From contig JAGUYC010000066.1 of assembly GCA_020061515.1 (NCBI GenBank), forward strand, positions 1-53,493: 53,493 bases of DNA. The letters run 5' to 3'. The DNA comes from Gemmatimonadota bacterium. GTDB lineage: Bacteria > Orphanbacterota > Orphanbacteria > Orphanbacterales > Orphanbacteraceae. The notes under the pieces are model-generated. The model was not told where the DNA came from. It searched no databases and saw only the letters and a list, made by a program, of their open reading frames with translations. Shown here in pieces: positions 39,196 through 47,263 of the stretch; the first letter of the stretch is position 1, and each line of letters starts with the position of its first letter. The translations under genes were made by a program, and so were the position numbers.

Positions 39196-40286
39196 TGGAA
39201 GAACGCGAGAGCGCGATCGTCTACTGCCGAGGCGCGTTCGGGACGCCGAACGGTAAGACCGCGCACGGGCTCGTGCGCTTCACGCGGCGCTACCGGGTGG
39301 AAGCGGTGATCGACGATCTCCGCGCGGGCGAGGACGCCGGCGAAGCGCTCGACGGGTGTCCAAGCGGCATCCCGATCGTCGCCTCGGTCGAGGAAGGGAT
39401 CCGGATCGCGGAGGAGGCGAAGCGCCCCGCGAGGCGTTTCGTGGTCGGCCTCGCTCCGGACGGAGGGCGCCTTTCCGCCGAGGCGAGAGAGGACGTCCGC
39501 CGCGCGATCGAACGGGGTCTTTCTGTCGACTCCGGGCTTCACGACTTCCTCTCCGAGGATCCCGTCCTCGCTCCTCTCGCCGCCGCGCGCGGGGTCGAGA
39601 TCCGGGACGTCCGGAAGCCTCCCGCCCGCGACGCGCTCCACTTCTTCACCGGGAAGATCGAGGAGGTCCGCTCTCTCAAGGTCGCGATTCTCGGCACCGA
39701 CTCGGCGGTTGGGAAGCGGACGACCGCGTGGAAGCTCGTCGAGGCGATCGAGCGGGCCGGGCGCCGCGCCGAGATGATCGGAACCGGACAGACCGCCTGG
39801 ATGCAGGGCGCGCGCTATTCGATCCTCATCGATTCGCTCATCAACGATTTCGTCACGGGGGAGATCGAGCACGCGGTCTGGAGCGCGTGGAAGGAAACGA
39901 ACGCGGACGTTCTCGTGATCGAGGGGCAGGGGAGCCTCCTCAACCCCGCGTACCCGGGCGGGTTCGAGATCCTCGCCGCCGCGAGACCCGACTGCATCGT
40001 CCTTCAGGACGCGCCGGCGAGGAGGGCTTACGACGGGTTCCCCGCCTTTCCGATGCACCCGCTCGGGAAGCAGATCCAGGCGATCGAGCTCGTGTCGGGG
40101 AAGTCGGTCGTCGCGATCGCCGTGAATCACGAGAACCTCGCGCGGGAGGAGATCCCGTTCGTCTGCGACGCGATCGCGCGCACGACCGGGCTTCCCGCGT
40201 TCGACGTCCTCCTGGACGGCGCCGGCCCTCTCGCATCTCTCATCCTCGAACGCATTCCCGAGACACACGACCGCCGGCGCGGGTGA
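39195..40286 (+). CDS. DUF1611 family protein (DgcN-like)
   Basis: A 363-aa protein of the DUF1611 family. The N-terminal half is Rossmann-like (YRVEAVIDDLRAGEDAGEAL, FVVGLAPDGGRLSAEARED). The C-terminal half has a P-loop-like VAILGTDSAVGKRTTAWKL (~residues 165-183), MIGTGQTAWMQGARYSILID, DVLVIEGQGSLLNPAYPGG. The characterised member DgcN acetylates D-glutamate, acting with the racemase DgcA. A DgcA-like gene is 5 kb downstream (45376). The start overlaps the upstream stop as TGATG, so translational coupling is likely. Whether it acts on D-glutamate here is inference. Confidence 0.82.
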   Translation: MEERESAIVYCRGAFGTPNGKTAHGLVRFTRRYRVEAVIDDLRAGEDAGEALDGCPSGIPIVASVEEGIRIAEEAKRPARRFVVGLAPDGGRLSAEAREDVRRAIERGLSVDSGLHDFLSEDPVLAPLAAARGVEIRDVRKPPARDALHFFTGKIEEVRSLKVAILGTDSAVGKRTTAWKLVEAIERAGRRAEMIGTGQTAWMQGARYSILIDSLINDFVTGEIEHAVWSAWKETNADVLVIEGQGSLLNPAYPGGFEILAAARPDCIVLQDAPARRAYDGFPAFPMHPLGKQIQAIELVSGKSVVAIAVNHENLAREEIPFVCDAIARTTGLPAFDVLLDGAGPLASLILERIPETHDRRRG

Positions 40287-40361
40287 TGCGGGCGCGCCTC
40301 CGATCCGGTATCATGGCGGAACGGGGAAAGAGACCCGGCCTCGGGTGAGGGGGAAGCTCGG

Positions 40362-42755
40362 ATGCAGCCGAAGAGAAGGACCGAGGTTCTGAGCGGGAAG
40401 CGCCCCGCGGTCACTTCACGTCCAAAAGATCCGCTCGACGCTCTTCACGCCTTCGATCGTCTGGAGGTCGGACCGGTCGAGGTGCGAAGAGACCGCCTCA
40501 CCGCGCCGTACACGGTGGTGAGCGGTCGGGGGAAGGAATCGATCGACCTCGTCTATCGTTTCGAAGAGCCGGTCTTCGATCCGAAGAGCTCCTCCGACCG
40601 CAACCTCGCCTCGATGGCCGCCGCGCAGGTCGCGCTGAACTACGGCCTCTTCTGCCGCACGATCGTTTTTCACGGGGCGTTCGACGAGGCGGACCGGCGT
40701 TTCCTCGGGGAGATGGCCGAGAACACGGCGCGCGAGATCTACGTGAAGAAGTTCCTGGAGCCGAACCCGTTTCTCGTCGGGGCGGGGCTCGGCATTCCGG
40801 CCCTTCCGAGGGAGAACTATCTTCGCGCCACCCTCCTCTTCCCGGACGCGGAACCGGCCGGGAAGATCTCGTGGATGATCGACTCCGCCGATCGGAACCG
40901 GTGCGCGGTCCTCTCGAGCGGCGGGAAGGACAGCCTCCTCACGTACGGGCTTCTGAACGAGCTCGGGTATGAGGTCCACCCGATCTTCGGGAACGAGTCG
41001 GGGAGACACTGGTTCACCGCTCTCAACTCGTTCCGCCATTTCGAGAAGAACGTCCCCCACACCGCGCGCGTTTGGATGAACTCGGACCGGGTGTTCACGT
41101 GGATGCTTCGCCGCCTCCCCTTCATCCGCGCCGACTTCGCGAGCGTCCGCTCGGACGAGTACCCGATCCGCCTCTGGACCGTCGCGGTCTTTCTTTTCGG
41201 AGCGCTCCCCCTCGCGCGCGCGCGCCGCGCGGGCCGCATCCTGATCGGCGACGAGTACGACACGACGCTTCGGGCGAGCCACAAGGGGATCGAGCATTAC
41301 GACGGGCTCTTCGACCAATCCCGCTTCTTCGACAACGCCCTCTCTCGTTACTATGGCCGTAAAGGATGGGCGCTGTCGCAGTTTTCGATTCTCCGCCCGC
41401 TCTCGGAGCTCCTCATCGAGAAGACGCTCTACGAGCGCTATCCGGCGCTCGTCGAGCAGCAGGTCTCCTGCCACGCGACGCACCTCGAGGGAGGCCGGGT
41501 CTTCCCGTGCGGGCGCTGCGAGAAGTGCCGCAGGATCGTCGGGATGGTCCTTGCCTTCGGAGGGGACCCGGGCCTTCTCGGATACAGACCGGAGCAGATC
41601 GAGACTTGCCTCGCGGACCTCCCGGTGAAGGGAGCGCATCAGGAGGAGGCGAGCTTGCACATGACGCTTCGGCTGCTCGAGAAGCGCGGGCTCATCTCTC
41701 TCACTCCCCGGGAGCGGAAACGAATTCGTTCCCATCCTGAGGCGCTCCAGATTCGTTTCGATCCGAATCGTTCGCCCATCGAGGGAATCCCGATCGAGAT
41801 GCGGATCCCGCTCTACCGGATCCTCCTCGAGCACGCGGAAGGGGCGGTGCGGCGGAAGGGGCGCGCGTGGGAGGCGTTCGATCCGATGATCGATGCCGCC
41901 GCGAACCGCGCCTTCCCGTTCGAGAGGAGCGCGGGCGTCTTCTTCGAGCGCGGATCGGCGCGGGGGGAGCGCCAAGCGCGGTTTCTTCTCGGCGAGCTCA
42001 CCTGGCCCGAGGCGCGCGAGCGTCTTCGCGAGGTGGACGTCGCCCTCCTCCCCGTCGGCGCGATCGAGCAGCACGGGCCGCATCTCCCGCTCGACACGGA
42101 TGCGTTCGACGCAGAGCATCTCTGTCGCGAGGTGGCGACGCGCTGCCAGGATCCAAGACCGCTCGTGCTTCCGCTCATTCCGTACGGCGTCTCGTACTAC
42201 CACGCCGATTTTCCCGGAACGGTGAGCATCGGGAACGACACGCTCGCGCGCCTGGTTTACGAGATCGGCATGGCCCTCGCGGCGAACGGCGTGACGAAGC
42301 TCCTCATCATCAACGGACACGGCGGCAACAAGCCGGCGCTCGACTTCGCGGCGCAGATGATCAACCGGGACGCGCGCATCTTCGTCGGCGTCGACACCGG
42401 CGAGACGAGCGACGTGGACATTGACGGCATGACGGAGACGCCGAACGACGTCCACGCGGGAGAAGTCGAGACGAGCACGAGCCTCGCGACGCGACCGCAC
42501 CTCGTGGACAGCGCACGCATCGAGAAGCTCGTGCCGAGCTTCTCGAGCCGCTACCTCAATTTCACATCAAGGCGCGGCGTCTCTTGGCACGCGTTCACGA
42601 AGCGGATCTCGCCGAGCGGCGTGATGGGAGATCCGACGAAGGCGAGCGCCGAAAAGGGCGCGAAGATGTGGGAGGCGATGATCGGACACCTGGTCGAGCT
42701 TGTGGAGGACCTCAAGGCGCTCACGCTCGACGAGATCTACCAGCGGCGGTACTGA
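40362..42755 (+). CDS. Fusion of a QueC-like PP-loop ATPase with a creatininase-family amidohydrolase
   Basis: A 797-aa protein. Residues ~175-420 form a PP-loop adenylating domain: VLSSGGKDSLLTYGLLNELG (~183), GRILIGDEYDTT, and a zinc motif SC-x11-C-GR-C-EK-C (~370-388), as in QueC, which converts carboxy-deazaguanine to a nitrile via an amide. From ~545 to the end is a creatininase-family metal hydrolase: LLPVGAIEQHGPHLPLDTDA, YGVSYYHADFPGTVSIG, LLIINGHGGN and VHAGEVETS provide the metal ligands. An unassigned N-terminal ~170 residues (RFEEPVFDP, AAAQVALNYGLF) precede these. One polypeptide could form and hydrolyse, or transfer, an amide. It follows DUF1611 by 75 nt. The specific reaction is unknown. 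Confidence 0.8.
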   Translation: MQPKRRTEVLSGKRPAVTSRPKDPLDALHAFDRLEVGPVEVRRDRLTAPYTVVSGRGKESIDLVYRFEEPVFDPKSSSDRNLASMAAAQVALNYGLFCRTIVFHGAFDEADRRFLGEMAENTAREIYVKKFLEPNPFLVGAGLGIPALPRENYLRATLLFPDAEPAGKISWMIDSADRNRCAVLSSGGKDSLLTYGLLNELGYEVHPIFGNESGRHWFTALNSFRHFEKNVPHTARVWMNSDRVFTWMLRRLPFIRADFASVRSDEYPIRLWTVAVFLFGALPLARARRAGRILIGDEYDTTLRASHKGIEHYDGLFDQSRFFDNALSRYYGRKGWALSQFSILRPLSELLIEKTLYERYPALVEQQVSCHATHLEGGRVFPCGRCEKCRRIVGMVLAFGGDPGLLGYRPEQIETCLADLPVKGAHQEEASLHMTLRLLEKRGLISLTPRERKRIRSHPEALQIRFDPNRSPIEGIPIEMRIPLYRILLEHAEGAVRRKGRAWEAFDPMIDAAANRAFPFERSAGVFFERGSARGERQARFLLGELTWPEARERLREVDVALLPVGAIEQHGPHLPLDTDAFDAEHLCREVATRCQDPRPLVLPLIPYGVSYYHADFPGTVSIGNDTLARLVYEIGMALAANGVTKLLIINGHGGNKPALDFAAQMINRDARIFVGVDTGETSDVDIDGMTETPNDVHAGEVETSTSLATRPHLVDSARIEKLVPSFSSRYLNFTSRRGVSWHAFTKRISPSGVMGDPTKASAEKGAKMWEAMIGHLVELVEDLKALTLDEIYQRRY

Positions 42756-42784
42756 AGAGCACGCACGAAAGGAAAGGTGAAAGC

Positions 42785-43306
42785 ATGAACCATCGATGGC
42801 TTCGCACCGTGTTCGCATCGGTCGTGTTTCTCCTCGCGGTCTTTTTCACCGCCGGGTGCGGCGGAAAGGACTCGGGAGAAAAAGCCGCTGAGAAGATGGC
42901 CGAGAAGATGCTCGAGCGGTCGAGCGGCGGAAAGGCCGACGTCGACTACGACCGGGGAAAGCTCACGGTGAAAACGAAAGACTACGAAACCGAGTCGGTC
43001 GAGGCGGCCGATTGGCCGAGCGATCTCCCGGGCGTTCCCCGCTTCGCGTACGGCAAGGTCGAACGCGTCTCCCGCTCGGAAAGCAAAGCCGACGGCGCGC
43101 GGAGTCACAGCGTCTGGCTCCGCGATGTCGATACCGACGCGGCGGCGAAGTACGAGGCGGATCTCGAGAAGGCGGGTTGGGAGACGATGCTCGTTGAGAT
43201 GGGAGATCAGGGCGCGATGGTGACCGGTCAACGAGAGGGCCTCATCATCCACCTCATGCACTCGAAGGAGGAGAAGCGCGGAAACCTGACGGTGACCGCG
43301 GAGTAG
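42785..43306 (+). CDS. Predicted lipoprotein of unknown function
   Basis: A 173-aa protein with signal peptide (TVFASVVFLLAVFFTAGC) and lipobox TAGC. After a Lys/Glu-rich segment (GEKAAEKMAEKMLERSSGGK), a domain of ~110 residues reads DWPSDLPGVPRFAYGKVERV, then KYEADLEKAGWETMLVEM and GLIIHLMHSKEEKRGNLTVT. This alpha/beta pattern recurs in small FCB-type lipoproteins, but I assign no function. AAAGGAAAGG precedes the ATG; it lies 29 nt after the QueC-creatininase fusion and may be co-transcribed. Confidence 0.7.
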   Translation: MNHRWLRTVFASVVFLLAVFFTAGCGGKDSGEKAAEKMAEKMLERSSGGKADVDYDRGKLTVKTKDYETESVEAADWPSDLPGVPRFAYGKVERVSRSESKADGARSHSVWLRDVDTDAAAKYEADLEKAGWETMLVEMGDQGAMVTGQREGLIIHLMHSKEEKRGNLTVTAE

Positions 43307-43327
43307 AAACCGTTCCGGCGGCGGAGC

Positions 43328-43358
43328 GGGGAGCGCGCATCCGGCGCGCGCGCCCCCC
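43328..43358. terminator. GC hairpin between convergent genes
   Basis: GCGCGC (43333-43338) pairs with GCGCGC (43344-43349), and GGGG (43328-43331) with CCCC (43355-43358). Very stable but lacks a U tract, so it may be a Rho-independent-like block or only structure. Confidence 0.35.
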
Positions 43359-43428
43359 TCGATCCGGACCGATCCGCGCGAACTCGCCTCGGGGCGAGAG
43401 GACGGCCGTTCGCTCTCTCGCGCGGCGG

Positions 43429-45156
43429 TCAGCGCACGAGCGAGATCCGCTTCGACTCGGACGCGGTGCCCGAGACCATTCGAACGAAGTAGACGCCGGG
43501 CGCCGCGTCGCGTCCGGCGTCGTCCCGCCCGTCCCACGCGACCGACGAGCCGGCGAGCTTCCCTCGCGCGACCAGATTCCGCACGTGGCGGCCTGCGACG
43601 TCGTACACGTCGATCGATACGGGGCGGCCGGCGGGCGCCGCGAAGCGGATGTTCGCTTCGCCCGGCTCAAACGGGTTCGGCGAGACGGAAAGGAGCGGCT
43701 CGGAGGTCGGAGGCGACCCGTTCGGCGCCGGGCTTGCCACGCCGGTCAAGCTCGGGAACGCGACCACGACGAAATAGCCCTCCAGCACGAGACGGCCGCC
43801 GGGAGCTCCTCTCTCGCGCGCATCGATCTCGTCCCCGACGAGCCCGCGCGCTTCGGAACGAAGCGCGCGCGTCGGCTCGCTCGGCTCGGAGGGCGTTCCG
43901 GCGATCGCGGTCGGCGGGGAGTCGAAATCCGCCGTGAAGTAGACGCGAACGCTCCCGTCCACCGGATCGCGATCGCTGAGCGTGAGCGCGCTGATCCCGG
44001 TGAAGTCGGTCAGGGCCGTTCCGGCATCCGCGAGGCCATCGCCGTTCACGTCGACCGGGTCTCCCTCGCGCACGAGCAGCTGCTCGTCGAGGTAGAGCGC
44101 CTCGATCGCGCCTCCTTGGATGTCCCAGATGAACGCGACATCGCCTTCCGCGTTCATGTACGCCCCTTCGATCGCCCCCGCGAGGACCTCGCCGTCCAAG
44201 ACGTCCCCTTCGCGATAGACGATCCGGCCGTCGATCACGACGATCTCGTCGAGCGCGACGTCTGCGTTCGTGTCGCCGGTGAACATCCATCGCCCGGCGT
44301 CCGTGATCCCCATGAAGTCGAAATTGTCCCAGAGCTCGTTCGGCAATCCCCCCGCCGACGCCGGAACCGGTCCGTTCTCGCTGACCGGAAGGCCGTCGAC
44401 CACGACCACCGCTCCGTCAATCACCACATGGTCGTCGTTCAGCGTCGATCCGGTCACCGTTTGGACGTTGGCGATGAAGTGGTTTCCGCTCGCGGAGAAG
44501 CGGTAGTCGAAGGTGGGCGAATTGTGCCCGAGCGTGTCGGGGAGTCCGACGATGGACCCGCCTCCGAGAAGGAGCGGCGTCGCTCCGAAACCGTAGAAGA
44601 GCCCTCGGTTCTGCGTGCTCCCGCCGGGCGTGCTCGTGATCCCGCCAACGAAGTGCGGAACACCCGCCGCCGTCGCGCCGGGCCGGCTCCCAAAGCTCCA
44701 GTACTTTCCCGCGAGGTGCGGGTAGGGTTCGCGCTCGATCATCACCTTCGTATCGTCGAGATAGACCGCGTCGAGAGACGTAAACCCGTTCACCGTGTCG
44801 TCGCAGATCGGGCTGTAGGCGACCTCGAGCGCGTTCGAGATCCCGAAGAACGTCTCGAACGAATTCTGCCTGTACTGCTCGATCGATGTCTCGGTCCGAA
44901 GCACCGTTCCGGCGCCCGGGAAGTTCCCTCCCCACGCATGGCTCCGCGTGACGAGACCGTCCGTCGAGTTCACCGTGACGGCATACCCCGTGCCGTGGCT
45001 CACCGCCGTGTTGTTCAGCGATTGGATCGTGTGGCCGGGCGGGGCCCCGGGAAGCGTTCCTCCCTCCAGAAGAAGAGCGGTGGGGACCTCGGCGCGCGCC
45101 GGATGGATGGAAGGGAGCAAGAGAAAGAGAGCGGCGATTGGAAGGCGAGACCTCAC
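43429..45156 (-). CDS. Large exported protein with FlgD-type C-terminal sorting domain
   Basis: A 575-aa secreted protein. Signal peptide VRSRLPIAALFLLLPSIHPARA. The body lacks a family I know; it is rich in Gly/Asp and beta strands (HVVIDGAVVVVDGLPVSENG, EIVVIDGRIVYREGDVLDGE, EALYLDEQLLVREGDPVDVN), including three similar VxxDGxxVxxEG repeats as seen in choice-of-anchor or extracellular repeat proteins. The C-terminus SVSPNPFEPGEANIRFAAP, VSIDVYDVAGRHVRNLVARG, AAPGVYFVRM is a canonical FlgD-Ig/type-9 sorting module. The GTG at 45156 is preferred for AGGAGG 8 nt upstream. Confidence 0.75.
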   Translation of the reverse strand: MRSRLPIAALFLLLPSIHPARAEVPTALLLEGGTLPGAPPGHTIQSLNNTAVSHGTGYAVTVNSTDGLVTRSHAWGGNFPGAGTVLRTETSIEQYRQNSFETFFGISNALEVAYSPICDDTVNGFTSLDAVYLDDTKVMIEREPYPHLAGKYWSFGSRPGATAAGVPHFVGGITSTPGGSTQNRGLFYGFGATPLLLGGGSIVGLPDTLGHNSPTFDYRFSASGNHFIANVQTVTGSTLNDDHVVIDGAVVVVDGLPVSENGPVPASAGGLPNELWDNFDFMGITDAGRWMFTGDTNADVALDEIVVIDGRIVYREGDVLDGEVLAGAIEGAYMNAEGDVAFIWDIQGGAIEALYLDEQLLVREGDPVDVNGDGLADAGTALTDFTGISALTLSDRDPVDGSVRVYFTADFDSPPTAIAGTPSEPSEPTRALRSEARGLVGDEIDARERGAPGGRLVLEGYFVVVAFPSLTGVASPAPNGSPPTSEPLLSVSPNPFEPGEANIRFAAPAGRPVSIDVYDVAGRHVRNLVARGKLAGSSVAWDGRDDAGRDAAPGVYFVRMVSGTASESKRISLVR

Positions 45157-45217
45157 AGCGGCACCTCCTGGGGCAAACGGCGTAGGCTTTCGGCCAAAGA
45201 AGCGTATCGGCATATCG

Positions 45218-45247
45218 ATCGTACTCGCGCGAGGGTTCTCGAGTCAA
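45218..45247 (-). promoter_or_regulatory. Promoter of the exported protein at 43429
   Basis: Minus-strand TTGACT (45247-45242), 18-nt spacer, TACGAT (45223-45218). Leader ~55 nt. Confidence 0.6.
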
Positions 45248-45375
45248 AGGAAACGTTTCGAAGCAGAAGGATCGCGCGGAGCGGCCCGCGGGCTCTCCTT
45301 CCAATCGGCAAATGGCATCCGTTCCCATCCGCGCGCGGATGGCCGGGCCGGTCGCCGCGTGCTAGACTTCCTTTC

Positions 45376-46437
45376 ATGCGCATTACCCGCATCGAGGCGT
45401 GGCCGGTCGCGATGAAGCTCGCCGTGCCGTACGCGATCGCGTACGAGACGGTCGAGACGGCGACCAACGTTTTCTTGAGGATTGAAACGAACGTGGGGGT
45501 GACCGGGTTCGGCTGCGCGGCGCCCGATCTCCCCGTGACCGGAGAGACGCCGGAGGACGTGCTCGAGGCGATCCGCACGATCGGCGAGGAGACGCTCAAG
45601 GGGACCGATCCGCTCCGGACGATCAAGTTGATCGAGATGCTCCGGCCGCACCTCGCTGCGAAGCGCTCGACGCTCGCTTGCATCGACATGGCGCTCCACG
45701 ACATCCTCGGGAAGAGCGCGGGGATGCCCCTTTGGAAGCTTCTCGGCGGCTTCCGAAGGAGCTTCCCCACGAGCATCACGATCGGGATTCTCCCGCTCGA
45801 GGAGACGGTGGCGAGGGCGTGCGAGTACGTGGGCCGCGGGTTTCGCTCGCTGAAGATCAAGGGCGGAGTGTCCGTCGATGAGGACGCGGAGCGGGTGCTC
45901 AAAGTGCGAGAGGCGGTCGGCCCGAAGATCGAGCTCCGCTTCGACGCGAACCAGGGGTACACGGTGGAGGGCTCGCTCCGCTTCGTCGAGAGCGCGCGAA
46001 AGGCGAAGCTCGAGCTGATCGAGCAGCCGACGCCGAAGGGCGAACCGGATCTTCTTGGGCATGTGACGAGCCGCGTGGCGCTCCCGATCATGGCGGACGA
46101 ATCGCTCCGCACGCTCCGCGATGCGTTCCGCCTCGCCCGGCGGGATCTCGTCGACATGGTGAACGTGAAGCTGATGAAGGTGGGCGGGATCGGCGAGGCG
46201 CTCCTCATCAACGCGGTCGCGCGCGCCGCGCGGCTCGAGGTGATGGTCGGATGCCTCGACGAGTCGGCGCTCGGAATCGCCGCGGGCCTCCACTTCGCGC
46301 TCGCGCGGCCGAACGTCGCCTACTGCGACCTCGACGGCCACCTCGACCTCGTCGACGACCCCGCCGACGGCGCGGTGATCCTCAAGGACGGGGTCCTCTA
46401 CCCGACCGACAAGCCCGGCCTCGGCTTCGATCTTTGA
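45376..46437 (+). CDS. Dipeptide epimerase / N-acyl amino acid racemase-like enolase (DgcA-like)
   Basis: A 353-aa enolase-superfamily enzyme of the muconate lactonising subgroup. Catalytic residues visible: Lys160-x-Lys162 in LKIKGGVSVDEDAERVL, metal ligands in RFDANQGYT, LIEQPTPKGE and IMADESLRT, and Lys268 in NVKLMKVGG. The C-terminal VGCLDESALGIAAGLHFAL is the specificity region of L-Ala-D/L-Glu epimerases and of DgcA. Such enzymes epimerise the alpha carbon of an acylated amino acid or dipeptide. With a DUF1611 gene nearby, an N-acyl-glutamate racemase role is plausible; murein dipeptide recycling is the alternative. A -10-like TAGACT (45363-45368) ends 7 nt before the ATG and there is no SD, predicting a leaderless mRNA. 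Confidence 0.82.
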   Translation: MRITRIEAWPVAMKLAVPYAIAYETVETATNVFLRIETNVGVTGFGCAAPDLPVTGETPEDVLEAIRTIGEETLKGTDPLRTIKLIEMLRPHLAAKRSTLACIDMALHDILGKSAGMPLWKLLGGFRRSFPTSITIGILPLEETVARACEYVGRGFRSLKIKGGVSVDEDAERVLKVREAVGPKIELRFDANQGYTVEGSLRFVESARKAKLELIEQPTPKGEPDLLGHVTSRVALPIMADESLRTLRDAFRLARRDLVDMVNVKLMKVGGIGEALLINAVARAARLEVMVGCLDESALGIAAGLHFALARPNVAYCDLDGHLDLVDDPADGAVILKDGVLYPTDKPGLGFDL

Positions 46438-46450
46438 GATGTACTTGAGA

Positions 46451-47253
46451 TGTACCAGGTACGTTCGGATCTACCAGGTACACGAATCCGGTACACGAAC
46501 CCGACCACACCCTGGGCACTCGCGCAGCCCGAAAACCCGCAACCCTCGAGCGCACCGTCCGTGAATCAGGGCATGATACTTGCGGGTTGTACCGGGTACA
46601 GGAGGGTGGGGCGCGATGGCGCGAACGCCTCGAATCGTGATCCCCGGAGTCCCGCACCACGTCTCGCAGCGAGGGAGTCAGGGACAGCATGTGTTCGACA
46701 CCGACGAAGACCGGGTTCTTTACCTCGACCTCCTTCACAGATACGCCAACATGCACGGTCTCGGGATATGGGCATACTGCTTGATGGCGAACCACGTCCA
46801 CTTGGTCGCCGTCCCTCAGGACGCCCAATCGATCGCTCTCTGTCTTCACGGCGCGCATCGTCTCCACGCCCTCCGGCGAAACCGGCGGGCCGGCGTGACC
46901 GGACATGTCTGGCAGGGTCACTACTATTCGTGCGGACTCGACGATCGGCATCTGTGGGCGGCCGTGCGGTATGTCGAACGGAATCCAGTCCGCGCCGGGA
47001 TCGTCGCCCGCGCCGAAGACTACCCGTGGTCCAGCGCGGCCGCGCACTGCGGGTCACGCGCGAACTTGCTTCTTGCGAACGATTTTCCGCCTTCGCACGA
47101 CGTCCGGGACTGGGCCGCGTGGCTCGCCGAGCCGGACGACGAAGCCCCGGTCGCCGCGATCCGGTGAGCCCGTGCAACCCTCGTCCGACCCTGTACCAGG
47201 CACAGACGATCCGTAGATGTACCAGGTACAGCCCGTGAAGTGTACCTGGTACA
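46451..47253 (+). mobile_element. Second Y1 transposase unit flanked by TGTACCNGGTACA palindromes
   Basis: A 13-bp palindrome occurs three times on each side of the transposase gene. Upstream: 46451-46463, 46471-46483 (one base changed) and 46588-46600. Downstream: 47192-47204 (one mismatch), 47218-47230 and 47241-47253. A further half-site lies near 46489. Such palindromes are expected hairpin binding sites of REP-type transposases. No target duplication was identified. Confidence 0.75.
46616..47167 (+). CDS. REP-associated tyrosine transposase (Y1_Tnp), short form
   Basis: A 183-aa HUH nuclease. N-terminus RTPRIVIPGVPHHVSQRGSQ is family-typical; the HUH motif is CLMANHVHLVAVP; the catalytic Tyr lies in AVRYVERNPVRAGIV, followed by YPWSSAAAH. 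It lacks the C-terminal DnaA-like domain of the transposase at 31346 and is otherwise only distantly similar. The ATG at 46616 follows GGAGGGTGGGG; an in-frame GTG or ATG further upstream would start inside a palindrome. It is placed between dgcA and the cys genes. Confidence 0.85.
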   Translation: MARTPRIVIPGVPHHVSQRGSQGQHVFDTDEDRVLYLDLLHRYANMHGLGIWAYCLMANHVHLVAVPQDAQSIALCLHGAHRLHALRRNRRAGVTGHVWQGHYYSCGLDDRHLWAAVRYVERNPVRAGIVARAEDYPWSSAAAHCGSRANLLLANDFPPSHDVRDWAAWLAEPDDEAPVAAIR

Positions 47254-47263
47254 GATTACTCGA

